Positions 17,420-26,463 of a stretch of DNA of 39,436 bases are shown here, one piece after another. Source of the stretch: a bacterium (lineage in GTDB: Bacteria > Cyanobacteriota > Vampirovibrionia > Gastranaerophilales > Gastranaerophilaceae). How positions within the stretch are numbered: position 1 is the stretch's first letter; each line of letters begins with the position of its first letter. Made by a program: the position numbers and the translations under genes. The stretch covers positions 1-39,436 of the forward strand of contig JAFXYZ010000059.1 of NCBI GenBank assembly GCA_017541465.1. Reading direction: 5' to 3'. The notes below the pieces were generated by a model. The model had not been told where the DNA came from. It made no database searches and was given only the letters and a program-made list of their open reading frames with translations.

Positions 17420-18889
17420 ATGCAAGTATCACCTGCTGATAACGTTAAAACCTCGCTATTTTATATTAATGATGTGCATGCCCAAATTCCGAAACTTGAG
17501 CGAATAGCTTCTGCCTCGCTTCAGTTTGATACCTCGGAGGACAGAAACTGTGATAAGCTGAAGGTTGCTTCGGGGGATATATTTTTAGGAAGTGATGAAG
17601 CCAGAAATGAAGCGGTAGCAAAATCTTTAAAAACAATAAAACTTGACGCAAAAGCACTCGGCAACCACCCTTTTGATTCTTTTGTAACAAAGATTTCAGG
17701 ATATATAAAAGACATCCCGACAAAATTTTTGGGTATGAATTTAAATCTTCCCGAAAATTCAGCGCTTAAAGATAAATTGATGCGCTCAACAATTATAGAG
17801 AAAAACGGAAATCAATACGGCTTAATCGGTATTCAGCCCGTTGATTTAAATTCAAGAATTAAGAAGAAGGAAAATCTTGAAGGAATAACGGTTGACGATA
17901 AAGAAGAGACCTTTAAAGAGCTCAGGGAAGAAGTAAAACAACTTCAGGATAAGGGTGTTAACAAAATAATTCTTCTCTCTCACGCAGGGAACGAAATTGA
18001 AAAGGAAATCGCACAAAGTATTGACGGAATAGATATTATCTTTGGCGGTCACTCGCACGATTTAATAAAAGGAATTAAAGAAGGTGAAAACCTTTTCTAT
18101 TCCTCTGACGGAAGCCCTGTCATTATCACTCAGGCAGGAAAAGACGGTGAACACTTCGGAATTTTGAATGTTGAATTTAGTCCTGAAGGAAAAATTGTAA
18201 AGGCTCAGAACAACGTTTATGATACGGAAAATTTCCCGAGAAACGAGTTTATGAGAATACAGGACGATGAACTTATGGGCGAAACCGAAGATATTGGTGT
18301 TCTTCGCTCTCAGGATTTGCCCGAAGACAATATGCTCTTTGAAAACCCTCTTGCATGTTTTGTTGCCGACTCAATGAAAAATGAACTCGGAGCAGAGATT
18401 GCCTTTGTCAATGCGGCAAACTGCAGAGGTTCTTTAAAACCCGGAAAAATTACAAATAAAGAAATAACAAGTGTATTCCCCTTCCCAAATAAACTTTATA
18501 AAGTAGCACTGTCAGAGAAAAATCTTGTAGCTGCTTTAGACCAGTGTGCAAAATCAGTGCTTGCGAAGAATCATAAACCCGGACTGATGCAGGTGTCGGG
18601 CTTAGAATATACCATTTCAAAGGATGGCGAATTAAAATCGGTTAATTATATTGACGCAAATAACCAAAAGCATCCGATAGATGTTAAAAACCCCAGTGAA
18701 ACAAAGACTTACTCGACCGTTTATGATGATTTTCTCTATAACGGCGGAGACGATATGGCATGTCTCAAAGACCAGCCTTTAATTGAAGCATATGATTTCT
18801 GCAAGGATAAAACAACAATAGATTATGTTAAAAAGCTAAATGGTGAGCCCTTTGATTTAAAGAATCAGGGCAGAATACAATATGTATAG
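17420..18889 (+). CDS. 5'-nucleotidase / metallophosphoesterase family protein
   Basis: A 489-residue two-domain protein of the UshA/YfkN type that hydrolyses nucleotides or other phosphoesters with two metal ions. Metal ligands are seen as Asp 18 and His 20 in INDVHAQ, Asp 53 in ASGDIF, Asn 82-His 83 in GNHPFD (usually GNHEFD), and GGHSHD near residue 213. The C-terminal nucleotidase domain shows FVNAANCRG and YNGGDDM. Most relatives are exported, but this one begins MQVSPADNVKTSLFY with no signal peptide, so it looks cytoplasmic. ATG 17420 is chosen because GGAG lies five bases upstream; GTG 17414 lies within that site. A strong terminator follows. Confidence 0.88.
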   Translation: MQVSPADNVKTSLFYINDVHAQIPKLERIASASLQFDTSEDRNCDKLKVASGDIFLGSDEARNEAVAKSLKTIKLDAKALGNHPFDSFVTKISGYIKDIPTKFLGMNLNLPENSALKDKLMRSTIIEKNGNQYGLIGIQPVDLNSRIKKKENLEGITVDDKEETFKELREEVKQLQDKGVNKIILLSHAGNEIEKEIAQSIDGIDIIFGGHSHDLIKGIKEGENLFYSSDGSPVIITQAGKDGEHFGILNVEFSPEGKIVKAQNNVYDTENFPRNEFMRIQDDELMGETEDIGVLRSQDLPEDNMLFENPLACFVADSMKNELGAEIAFVNAANCRGSLKPGKITNKEITSVFPFPNKLYKVALSEKNLVAALDQCAKSVLAKNHKPGLMQVSGLEYTISKDGELKSVNYIDANNQKHPIDVKNPSETKTYSTVYDDFLYNGGDDMACLKDQPLIEAYDFCKDKTTIDYVKKLNGEPFDLKNQGRIQYV

Positions 18890-18945
18890 GTTAAGAAGGT
18901 AATAATTCATATTATTGCATTATAAAACTTACCTTTATTGCAAAC

Positions 18946-18969
18946 GGGACGTATGTCCCTTTTTTTTTT
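18946..18969 (+). terminator. Rho-independent terminator after the nucleotidase gene
   Basis: GGGAC-GTAT-GTCCC stem-loop followed by about ten T. Confidence 0.85.
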
Positions 18970-19022
18970 GCTTGTTATTCCCCGAAAAATTTTGTATTAT
19001 TTTATCTTAGGAGGACAGAAAT

Positions 19023-20756
19023 ATGGAATTTGAATATAATTTATCTCTTGACGAATTAAAAATGAGAACCTCAAAGGACTGTTTAATACCTATAAAACTT
19101 CTTGATAAGGACTCTGAAGAGTACCTGAAACTCGATGAAGGCGACAAGACCGCTCTTATTTATCTTGTTAAGGCTGCTGAGGTCGGGAAAAAAGTTTATA
19201 TGAAACAGGATAATCCCTATAACCTCGAGTTTGAAAAATTCCTTATTTCTGAAACCGAAAAGGGAAGCGAGGAGGCAAAATTTACAAAAATCCTCTTTGA
19301 TGCTCAATCGGGAATAATCGGGATAGATTCAAAATCTCAGGATGTAATATTAGCCAAGAATTTCAAATCAACTATGGGAAAAGCCTTCTATCCTGCTGAT
19401 TTGACTGTAGAAGAATTCCATAAAATTCTGATTAATATGCTCGAAAACGGAAAAACTGACGAAGTCAGAAATATTCTCTCTCAGAGAACCATGGTGGTAA
19501 GAGAGGGGGAAGAATTAAAGGGAATTGATTATACGATATATTTTAAAACAGAGTTTGAATTGATGGCTGAATGTTTAAAAATGGCGGCACATTTTTCGAC
19601 CGATAAAAACTTCAGCGCCTATCTTCTGGCTCAGGTGGAGGCGCTTGTTAAAACTGATGCCATGCTTGATGCAAAAGCGGATAAACTCTGGGCACAACTC
19701 CAGGATACCCCGCTTGAGTTTACAATTTCGCGTGAGCAGTATGCTGATTTATTGACAGGTACTGTCATGGAAAATGAAACTCTTAATAATTTACTCAAAA
19801 AACACAAGATTGAACCTCTCAGCAAGGATTCGATAGGTGTTCGTGTCGGTATAATCAATAAATCAGGCACTTCCGATATATTGAAAATCAAAGATTATCT
19901 TCCGTTTATGGCTGAAAACATGCCCTATAACGACAAATACGAACAAAATATTTCAAAAGGCGACAATAAGCAGACAATGGTTGATGTTGATCTGGTTTCA
20001 TTAAGAGGGGATGAAGGCGCATACAGAGGAGGAATAACCATTGCGCAGAACCTTCCGAATAATGATAAACTCTCTTTAACCATAGGGGGCGGAAGAAGGA
20101 ATGTTTACCACCGCCAGATAAGAACGAATAAATCACCCGAAGCGCTTGCCCGCCGTCAGAAACGTCTTGATGCCATTTTAAACAAAGACTTTCATAAGTT
20201 TTATAACCCTGAAGCAGACCACTGGTTTACTATCGGGCATGAGAACGTTCACTCTTTAGGTCCAAACAGCGGAACAGAGGCTTTAGGCAAGTATCAGCAC
20301 ATCATAGAAGAAAATAAAGCCGATATGGGCTCGATAGCACTTTTGAATGTTCTTGTTGAGCATGGCGCATACACGGAAGAACAGAAAAAAGAAATTCTTG
20401 TTACCTTCGTAACCAATTTGTTTATGAAGGCAAAGCCGACACTCGCTCAGGCTCACAGAGTACGCTCGGTTATGCAGTGCCATTATTTCTTAAACCATGG
20501 CGCAATGAAGATTGAAGACGGAAGAATTGTTGTAAATATCGATAATGTTATTCCGGCTGCTTATTCCATGCTCTCTGAAATAGTTGATGTTCAATTATCA
20601 AAAGATTTTCAGAAGGGCGAAAAGTATGTGCTTGATAATTTCGTCTGGGGCGAAGAAATGGAAAAAATTTCAAAGAAACTTCAGGAAGTCGATAAGTCGC
20701 TTAACGGTACAATTAACACTCCGCTTGCCGATTATTTAATTACTCTTAATAATTAA
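19023..20756 (+). CDS. M49-like (dipeptidyl peptidase III-related) zinc metallopeptidase
   Basis: A 577-residue cytoplasmic protein. The zinc site is HENVH at 406-410, followed by SLGP and, 18 residues on, EENKAD at 429-434 as the third ligand motif. The combination HExxH-x-LGP with EExKAD fits the M49-related peptidases that include the DPP III-like part of some plant Nudix proteins. Classical DPP III has HExxGH and a longer gap to EECRAE. GGGRRNVYHRQIR (about 358-370) is a further conserved-looking segment. There is no signal peptide. A near-perfect AGGAGG precedes the ATG. A likely role is turnover of short peptides; specificity is unknown. A small gene follows after 69 bases. Confidence 0.78.
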   Translation: MEFEYNLSLDELKMRTSKDCLIPIKLLDKDSEEYLKLDEGDKTALIYLVKAAEVGKKVYMKQDNPYNLEFEKFLISETEKGSEEAKFTKILFDAQSGIIGIDSKSQDVILAKNFKSTMGKAFYPADLTVEEFHKILINMLENGKTDEVRNILSQRTMVVREGEELKGIDYTIYFKTEFELMAECLKMAAHFSTDKNFSAYLLAQVEALVKTDAMLDAKADKLWAQLQDTPLEFTISREQYADLLTGTVMENETLNNLLKKHKIEPLSKDSIGVRVGIINKSGTSDILKIKDYLPFMAENMPYNDKYEQNISKGDNKQTMVDVDLVSLRGDEGAYRGGITIAQNLPNNDKLSLTIGGGRRNVYHRQIRTNKSPEALARRQKRLDAILNKDFHKFYNPEADHWFTIGHENVHSLGPNSGTEALGKYQHIIEENKADMGSIALLNVLVEHGAYTEEQKKEILVTFVTNLFMKAKPTLAQAHRVRSVMQCHYFLNHGAMKIEDGRIVVNIDNVIPAAYSMLSEIVDVQLSKDFQKGEKYVLDNFVWGEEMEKISKKLQEVDKSLNGTINTPLADYLITLNN

Positions 20757-20825
20757 TCTTAACATATTGAAATTAAAATTTATGAGTGTTAAAATAACAA
20801 CAAGATTATATGTAAAGGAGTGAAC

Positions 20826-21086
20826 ATGCAAATTTCTTCAATTCCTGCTATCGGGTTAAAATCTGCAAATGTACAGAATCAGATGGGTTGTCAGCCTATT
20901 AAAAAAGCACAGAATTATGAGTTTGCCATGCCCTTTAAGTCTGTTCATCATAATCAGGATGGTGATGTAGCAGAACTTGACAGCGAAGTGTCACTCCAGG
21001 AAAAATATGATTTTGCATGCCGTTTAGCTGCGTACTACCAGCAGCAATATGAAAATTTAAAATTACAGGGAAACATTGAAGCGTAA
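20826..21086 (+). CDS. Small protein of unknown function
   Basis: An 86-residue protein I do not recognise. It starts at ATG 20826 behind AAAGGAG; a GTG at 20820 lies inside the ribosome binding site. The first half is uncharged and flexible with an AMPFKS segment that may be a variant of the lineage leader; the second half (about 50-82) is a likely amphipathic helix with a YYQQQYENLKL run. The start context GGAGTGAACATGCAA is nearly the same as that of the nucleotidase gene at 17420. Confidence 0.65.
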   Translation: MQISSIPAIGLKSANVQNQMGCQPIKKAQNYEFAMPFKSVHHNQDGDVAELDSEVSLQEKYDFACRLAAYYQQQYENLKLQGNIEA

Positions 21087-21089
21087 TTT

Positions 21090-21118
21090 TTGACTATTTT
21101 TTAATAGTATGTTATTTA
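21090..21118 (+). promoter_or_regulatory. Promoter of dprA-topA-aroE
   Basis: TTGACT (21090-21095), 17-base spacer ending in TGT, and TATTTA (21113-21118). The ATG of dprA follows seven bases later, so the mRNA should begin at or next to the start codon. Confidence 0.65.
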
Positions 21119-21125
21119 TTATTTT

Positions 21126-22220
21126 ATGAAAAATAATGATAAATATTGGCTTGCTTTTGCTAGCATTGAATGTATCGGCTCTAAATTTATTCAGACTCTC
21201 TTTGAACACTTTGGCGATATTGAAAAAGCCTGGAGCGTCAAAAGGTCTGATATTAATATTTTAGGTGCAAGGTTTAAGAATATGGCGGACGAGTTTTTCA
21301 GCCTAAGAGATAAAACCTCGCCCGATGAGTGTTTAGAATATATTAATAATAAAAATATTAAATATATAACTTTTGAAGATGAAAATTACCCCGAATTATT
21401 AAAACAGATTTCAAATCCGCCCATGGTGCTTTTTTATAAAGGTGATTTATCAGATTGTAATTTAGAAAGAACTCTTGCCGTTGTTGGTTCAAGAAGAGCA
21501 AGTGAGAGCGCAAAGGTTAATTTGAGAAAACTTTTGCTCGGGTTTAAAAATACTGATGTCGTGATAGTATCGGGCATGGCGGAGGGCATTGATACCGTAG
21601 CCCACAAGAGTGCGCTCGAAGCCGGTGTTAAAACAATAGCTGTTTTAGGGGGAGGGTTTGACCATATTTTCCCAAAATCAAATGTGAAATTGTTCAATGA
21701 AATAATAGATGGTCATGGCGCAGTTTTGACTGAATACTGGCCGACTTTCCAGCCTATGCCCTTCAGATTTCCGGTCAGAAACAGAATTGTTTCGGGGCTC
21801 TCAAAGGGTACTCTGGTCGCGGAAGCCGCACTAAGAAGCGGTGCATTGATTACGGCAAACCTTACTTTAGAGCAAAACAGAGAGCTGATGTGCATGCCGG
21901 GGGTAATTTCAAACCCAAATACCGAGGGAATTTTTAAACTTCTCAAAAACGGGGCTGCCCTAATTACAAATACAGATGATATTTTAGACCAGTTCGGGTG
22001 GAAAATTGAAAGAGCAGCAGATAATAATTCGTTCGATAACCAAAATTTAAACGACAGCGAAAAACTTGTTTTAGAAGAAATTAAGTTAAATTCTCTTTCG
22101 TTTGATGAATTAATTTTAAAGACAAATTTGAATATTAATGATTTAATGTTAATATTAACTCAGTTGGAAATCAAAGGTTTGATACAACAGACAGACGGAA
22201 ACAAGTATTTAATAAGGTAG
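21126..22220 (+). CDS. dprA: DNA processing protein DprA
   Basis: A 364-residue protein that in competent bacteria protects incoming single-stranded DNA and loads RecA. An N-terminal SAM/HhH-like region (LAFASIECIGSKFIQ) precedes the Rossmann-like DprA core with AVVGSRRASE, VSGMAEGIDTVAHKSAL, AVLGGGFDHIFP, FPVRNRIVSGLS and VAEAALRSGALITA. The last 60 residues form a winged-helix-like domain. Length is normal. It leads an operon with topA (two-base gap) and aroE, and seems to be transcribed from a promoter that leaves no leader. It could support natural transformation, but no other com genes are in view. Confidence 0.95.
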   Translation: MKNNDKYWLAFASIECIGSKFIQTLFEHFGDIEKAWSVKRSDINILGARFKNMADEFFSLRDKTSPDECLEYINNKNIKYITFEDENYPELLKQISNPPMVLFYKGDLSDCNLERTLAVVGSRRASESAKVNLRKLLLGFKNTDVVIVSGMAEGIDTVAHKSALEAGVKTIAVLGGGFDHIFPKSNVKLFNEIIDGHGAVLTEYWPTFQPMPFRFPVRNRIVSGLSKGTLVAEAALRSGALITANLTLEQNRELMCMPGVISNPNTEGIFKLLKNGAALITNTDDILDQFGWKIERAADNNSFDNQNLNDSEKLVLEEIKLNSLSFDELILKTNLNINDLMLILTQLEIKGLIQQTDGNKYLIR

Positions 22221-22222
22221 AG

Positions 22223-24448
22223 ATGGCGAAAAAAGAAAAGATATTATTAATAGTTGAGTCTCCCGCAAAATCAAAGACCATAGGCAAAATTTTGGGGGAT
22301 ACTTACCAGATTGAAGCCAGTTACGGTCATATCAGAGATTTTCCGCCAAAGGTGCTCGGGTTTGACGTTACAAATAACTTTCAGCCGATGTTTGAGGTTA
22401 TCCCTGAGAAAAAAGCAGTTGTTAAAAAATTAAGCGATTTAGCGAAAAAATCAGATAAAATCCTTCTTGCATCCGATCCTGACCGAGAAGGGGAAGCTAT
22501 TGCGTGGCATGTTAAACAGATTTTAGGGGTTGATGACAGTAAGGTTTCAAGAATTGAGTTTAATGAAATCACACCAAAAGCCGTTAAATATGCCGTTGAA
22601 AACCCGAGAGAAATCGATATGCAAAGGGTTAAAGCCCAGCAGACGCGCCAGATTTTGGACAGGCTTGTAGGGTATAAAATCAGCCCTGTTTTATGGAATA
22701 AGATGAGAAATTATCATCTTTCGGCAGGCAGGGTGCAGAGTGTTGCCCTGAGGTTTATCTGCGAGAGAGAAGAACTTATTAATGCCTTTGTTCCCGTTGA
22801 ATACTGGACAATTGACGCGCTTCTTGAAAAGGATAATATCCCCTTCACTGTTGAACTCTCAAAAATTAATAATAAAAAGCCTGAGATAAATAATAAAGAA
22901 GAGGCTGACAAAATTGTTGCCGATTTGAACGCGAAAGGGCTTAAATATTTGGTTTCCAAAATTGCGGTTAAAGAAACCCAAAGAAAACCGAGCGCTCCTT
23001 TTATTACTTCAACTCTTCAGAGAGAAGCGAGTTCAAAACTCGGCTACGGTGTTTCAAAAACAATGATGATAGCCCAAAAGCTCTATGAAGGTGTTGATAT
23101 AGGCTCTTCAGGTCCTGTCGGTTTAATTACTTATATGAGAACGGACTCGTTCAGAATCTCTGATGATGCGCAAAGTGCGGCAAAAGATTTTATTGAAAAC
23201 AATTTCGGGGATAAATATTACCCGGATAAACCCAACATATATTTCAAAAAAGGTCAGAATGTTCAGGATGCCCACGAGGCGATTAGACCTTCTTACGTTG
23301 ATAAAACACCTGAGAGTATTAAACAATACCTTACCTCAGAACAATACAGGCTTTATAAACTCATCTGGAACAGGTTTGTTGCTTCACAAATGGAGTGCGC
23401 AAATATTGAAAATACCCGGTATGAAATTTCGGCAGGTGATTATCTTTTAACCACCTCCGCGAGCAAGATTAAGTTTGACGGGTTTCTGAAGGTTTATAAT
23501 GACGTTGAAGATGAAGATTTGGCGAACGACATCCCCGATTTAAAACAGGGCGATGAGGTTAATCTGAAGAAGGTCAACCCGAAACAGCACTTCACTCAGC
23601 CGCCCCCGAGATATACCGAAGCCTCGCTTGTAAAAGAACTCGAAGAACACGGGATAGGCCGTCCTTCTACTTATGCGCCTATCATCTCAAAAATTCAGAC
23701 AAAAGGCTATGTTGAGAAGGTTGAAAAGGCGCTTGCGCCGACTCGTTTGGGTACAACCTTGTGTAAACAGCTTGTTGAACACTTCCAAAAGGTTATGGAC
23801 TATGATTTCACCGCACAAATGGAAGCTAAACTCGATGACATTGCCGAGGATAAAGCCGTCTGGAATGAAGTCATCAAAGATTTCTATTTCCCGTTTATCG
23901 AAATAGTTAATTCCGCAAGCTCAACAATGGAAAAGGTCAATATTGAGTCGGATAAACTTTGTCCGAACTGCGGAAAGCCCATGATTATAAGAACAAGCAG
24001 GTTTGGAACTCAGTTTTTGGGATGCTCCGGATATCCCGACTGCAAAACCATTATTCCTCTTGATAAACACGGGCAGGAACTTCCTGAACCCGAAATAACA
24101 GAGGAAAAATGTGAGAAGTGCGGCGGAGCTATGCTCAAAAAGGTCGGGCCCTACGGAACATATCTCGAGTGCGAAAGCTGCAAAACAAGAAAGAGCATGA
24201 ATAAATCAACAGGGGTAAAATGTCCTAAATGTGATGGCGGCGAAATAGTCGCAAAAAAATCTAAGAAGGGCAAAATTTTCTATGGTTGCAACAACTATCC
24301 TAAGTGCGATTTTGTTATGTGGTATGAGCCCGTTGACGAAAAATGTCCCGAGTGCGGCAGTTTGCTCCAGAAACGCTTTACAAAAAAATCTAAGAAGCTC
24401 GAATGTTCAAATAAAGATTGTTCATTTTCAAAAGAGGCGGAGGAATAA
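22223..24448 (+). CDS. topA: DNA topoisomerase I
   Basis: A 741-residue type IA topoisomerase that relaxes negative supercoils. It has the Toprim domain at the N-terminus (LIVESPAKSKTIGKIL, SDPDREGEAIAWH), the catalytic Tyr 304 in GLITYMRTDS, and GIGRPSTYAPIISKI. Four C-terminal zinc-finger units follow, each with two CxxC-type pairs: CPNCGKP, CEKCGGA, CPKCDGG and CPECGSL with their distal cysteines. It starts two bases after dprA, and its stop codon overlaps the aroE start by one base (TAATG). Confidence 0.97.
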   Translation: MAKKEKILLIVESPAKSKTIGKILGDTYQIEASYGHIRDFPPKVLGFDVTNNFQPMFEVIPEKKAVVKKLSDLAKKSDKILLASDPDREGEAIAWHVKQILGVDDSKVSRIEFNEITPKAVKYAVENPREIDMQRVKAQQTRQILDRLVGYKISPVLWNKMRNYHLSAGRVQSVALRFICEREELINAFVPVEYWTIDALLEKDNIPFTVELSKINNKKPEINNKEEADKIVADLNAKGLKYLVSKIAVKETQRKPSAPFITSTLQREASSKLGYGVSKTMMIAQKLYEGVDIGSSGPVGLITYMRTDSFRISDDAQSAAKDFIENNFGDKYYPDKPNIYFKKGQNVQDAHEAIRPSYVDKTPESIKQYLTSEQYRLYKLIWNRFVASQMECANIENTRYEISAGDYLLTTSASKIKFDGFLKVYNDVEDEDLANDIPDLKQGDEVNLKKVNPKQHFTQPPPRYTEASLVKELEEHGIGRPSTYAPIISKIQTKGYVEKVEKALAPTRLGTTLCKQLVEHFQKVMDYDFTAQMEAKLDDIAEDKAVWNEVIKDFYFPFIEIVNSASSTMEKVNIESDKLCPNCGKPMIIRTSRFGTQFLGCSGYPDCKTIIPLDKHGQELPEPEITEEKCEKCGGAMLKKVGPYGTYLECESCKTRKSMNKSTGVKCPKCDGGEIVAKKSKKGKIFYGCNNYPKCDFVMWYEPVDEKCPECGSLLQKRFTKKSKKLECSNKDCSFSKEAEE

Positions 24449-25302
24449 TGTATAAATTTGCATTAATCGGTTATCCCGTATCACAGTCACTCTCTCAGGT
24501 CATCCACAGAGCGGCTCTTAATTCTCTCGGGCTTGAGGGCGATTATGAACTCCTTCCGACACCTCTTGAGGATTTGGTGGACAGAATTAAATACCTGAAG
24601 GCAAACGACTATGACGGGGTTAATGTTACCATTCCGATTAAAGTTCCCGTAACTCTGTTTCTTGATTCTTTTGATAAAGTCGCAGATGTCGCAGGAAGTG
24701 CTAATACTTTAAAATTCACAGAAGACAGGTCAATGGTCGGATATAATACCGATGTTTATGGGTTTTATCAGGCTATTCCGAATAAAATCAGAACAGAGCT
24801 TCAGGGAAAAAAAGTCGCCGTTCTCGGTGCGGGCGGGGCTGCAAGAGCTATTGTCGTTGCGCTTGTTCAGTTAAATATTTCTTCTATCGATTTTTATGTA
24901 AGAAATATTTTAAACGCAAGAGACTGCGTTGAGAATATAAGAAAATATTGCCCGAGTTTAGAGGTTAATCTCAAACAAATGGAGAGTATGAACGATTTAT
25001 CAAAGTATTCTATGCTTGTGAATACTACTCCCGTTGGGATGATAAATAAATCAATGGGTATTTCGCCCGTTGATGAGAAGGTTTTGAATACTTTAAACGA
25101 TGATGCCATTGTTTATGATATTGTCTATAACCCGATTAAAACTGAACTTTTGAGACTTGCCCAAAAGAGAGGTATAAGGACAATATCTGGCTTGGATATG
25201 CTCGTTTATCAGGCACAGAAATCTTTTGAAATATGGACAGGAAAACTTCCCGATTTTAAAGATATGAAAATCGCCGCCCTCGAAGCGTTGCTGGATAAAT
25301 AG
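24448..25302 (+). CDS. aroE: Shikimate dehydrogenase
   Basis: A 284-residue NADP-dependent enzyme reducing 3-dehydroshikimate in aromatic amino-acid synthesis. The substrate domain has GYPVSQSLSQVIH, NVTIPIKVPV with the catalytic lysine, and AGSANTL and GYNTDVYGF. The nucleotide domain has VLGAGGAARAI, with NTTPVGM following and the closing SGLDMLVYQAQKSFEIW. ATG 24448 overlaps the topA stop by one base, and GGCGGAGG lies within the topA end as ribosome binding site, indicating translational coupling. Confidence 0.95.
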   Translation: MYKFALIGYPVSQSLSQVIHRAALNSLGLEGDYELLPTPLEDLVDRIKYLKANDYDGVNVTIPIKVPVTLFLDSFDKVADVAGSANTLKFTEDRSMVGYNTDVYGFYQAIPNKIRTELQGKKVAVLGAGGAARAIVVALVQLNISSIDFYVRNILNARDCVENIRKYCPSLEVNLKQMESMNDLSKYSMLVNTTPVGMINKSMGISPVDEKVLNTLNDDAIVYDIVYNPIKTELLRLAQKRGIRTISGLDMLVYQAQKSFEIWTGKLPDFKDMKIAALEALLDK

Positions 25303-25375
25303 TTCTTTTGTTTAAATTTTCTTAACAGTAAGGAACTTTTCAATTTTAAAAAAGTCTGATATAGTATAAAATGCG

Positions 25376-25399
25376 AAAAAGCACCCTGTTCGGTGCTTT
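25376..25399 (-). terminator. Rho-independent terminator (minus strand)
   Basis: Minus-strand AAAGCACC-GAACAG-GGTGCTTT followed by further T. It lies 32 bases after the stop of the 32-residue membrane peptide, supporting that tiny gene as a transcription unit. Confidence 0.75.
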
Positions 25400-25430
25400 C
25401 TCGATGATGATATTTAAATTTTACCGGGCT

Positions 25431-25529
25431 TTAATGCGATCCCGCATGCCTGCGCTCGAACACATTGGGAATAGCAATCAACAATATGTAGGTTACCAAC
25501 CCGAACAATAAAAGATAAATACCATCCAT
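25431..25529 (-). CDS. 32-residue single-span membrane peptide
   Basis: A short open frame below the usual length limit. The peptide begins MDGIYLLLFG and has one hydrophobic span of about 20 residues (positions 4-24), then a polar end with NVFERRHAGSH. A TGAGGG sequence sits eight bases before this ATG; an in-frame ATG at 25544 would add five residues but has no ribosome binding site. A clean terminator follows. Positively charged residues after the helix suggest the C-terminus faces the cytoplasm. The size recalls small subunits of membrane complexes (CydX or KdpF type), but the sequence matches neither on inspection. Function unknown. Confidence 0.6.
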   Translation of the reverse strand: MDGIYLLLFGLVTYILLIAIPNVFERRHAGSH

Positions 25530-25608
25530 AACAGAAACCCTCATATAAACTACTACATGTATATAATTACCCCTTTTTCGGATGTTTTAAACCTGTTTTT
25601 GGAGGATT

Positions 25609-25917
25609 ATGAACAAAAGTAAACTTAAAAATCTTATGGACAATTTTTGTTGTTCAAACTGTAAATCTGATTTTGAAGAAGAGTCTTTAACAATAGTGAG
25701 AGAAGAAGCAGGGCTTATTGTTGTCCAGATTTCCTGCCAAAATTGCGGAAAATCGTTTGGAATTGCACTTCTCGGAGTAAGTGAGCTCGATATAAAAGAG
25801 CCTGTTCCTTTTGAAATGGAGGACTGTCCCGATAAAATATCCTGCGATGACGTTATAGATGCACATAATTTCATCAAAAATCTTGATGAAAACTGGCAGA
25901 AATATCTTCCAAAATAA
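25609..25917 (+). CDS. Small zinc-ribbon protein of unknown function
   Basis: A 102-residue protein with two CxxC pairs: CSNC (about 15-18) and CQNC (about 43-46), spaced like a zinc ribbon; the strand between them (LTIVREEAGLIVVQISC) fits a beta hairpin. The C-terminal half is acidic with two more cysteines. A GGAGG precedes the ATG at good distance. It could bind zinc and take part in protein or nucleic-acid contacts; nothing more can be said. It converges with rpsG across that operon's terminator. Confidence 0.75.
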   Translation: MNKSKLKNLMDNFCCSNCKSDFEEESLTIVREEAGLIVVQISCQNCGKSFGIALLGVSELDIKEPVPFEMEDCPDKISCDDVIDAHNFIKNLDENWQKYLPK

Positions 25918-25942
25918 TAAAAAAAAGGAGCCAAACGGCTCC
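25918..25942 (-). terminator. Terminator of the rpsL-rpsG operon
   Basis: Minus strand GGAGCC-GTTT-GGCTCC followed by a run of T. It closes the operon 34 bases after rpsG, so fusA and tuf are not part of it. Confidence 0.85.
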
Positions 25943-25976
25943 AATGAGAATTTCTACCCTATATTTTGTTTAAAGA

Positions 25977-26447
25977 TTATGCACGGTAGTGAGCGAAAGC
26001 CTTATTAGCTTCAGCCATTTTGTGCGTATCTTCTCTTTTCTTGCAAGCTGCACCGTTTCCGTTTGATGCATCAAGAATTTCAGCAGTCAATTTTTCTACC
26101 ATTGATTTACCGCTTCTTTTCTTTGCGGATTCAATCAGCCAGCTTGAACCTAAAGCCATACCTCTGTCAGGTTTAACATCAAGAGGTACCTGGTATGTTG
26201 AACCACCGATTCTGCGAGCTTTAACTTCGAGAAGCGGGGTAACGTTTGTGAGTGCTTTTTGGAATACTTCAAGCGGTTCATCTTTAGTTTTTGTTTTGAT
26301 GTTTTCTAAAGTGCTATAGAAAATTCTTTCTGCGAGTGATTTTTTACCACGGCGCATAAGTCTGTTAATAAATCTTGAAATATCAACATTGTTGAATACC
26401 GGATCCGGAGCGGGAATTCTTTTTGCTGGTTTTGATCTTCTTGACAT
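25977..26447 (-). CDS. rpsG: 30S ribosomal protein S7
   Basis: A 156-residue primary 16S rRNA-binding protein that nucleates the 30S head. Visible landmarks are MSRRSKPAKR, FINRLMRRGKKSLAERI, ARRIGGSTYQVP, RGMALGSSWLI and the C-terminal KKREDTHKMAEANKAFAHYR. AAAGGAG precedes the ATG. It lies 16 bases after rpsL in the same operon. In many bacteria S7 also represses this operon by binding its mRNA; no such site was identified here. Confidence 0.97.
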   Translation of the reverse strand: MSRRSKPAKRIPAPDPVFNNVDISRFINRLMRRGKKSLAERIFYSTLENIKTKTKDEPLEVFQKALTNVTPLLEVKARRIGGSTYQVPLDVKPDRGMALGSSWLIESAKKRSGKSMVEKLTAEILDASNGNGAACKKREDTHKMAEANKAFAHYRA

Positions 26448-26463
26448 AATTCTTCACTCCTTT

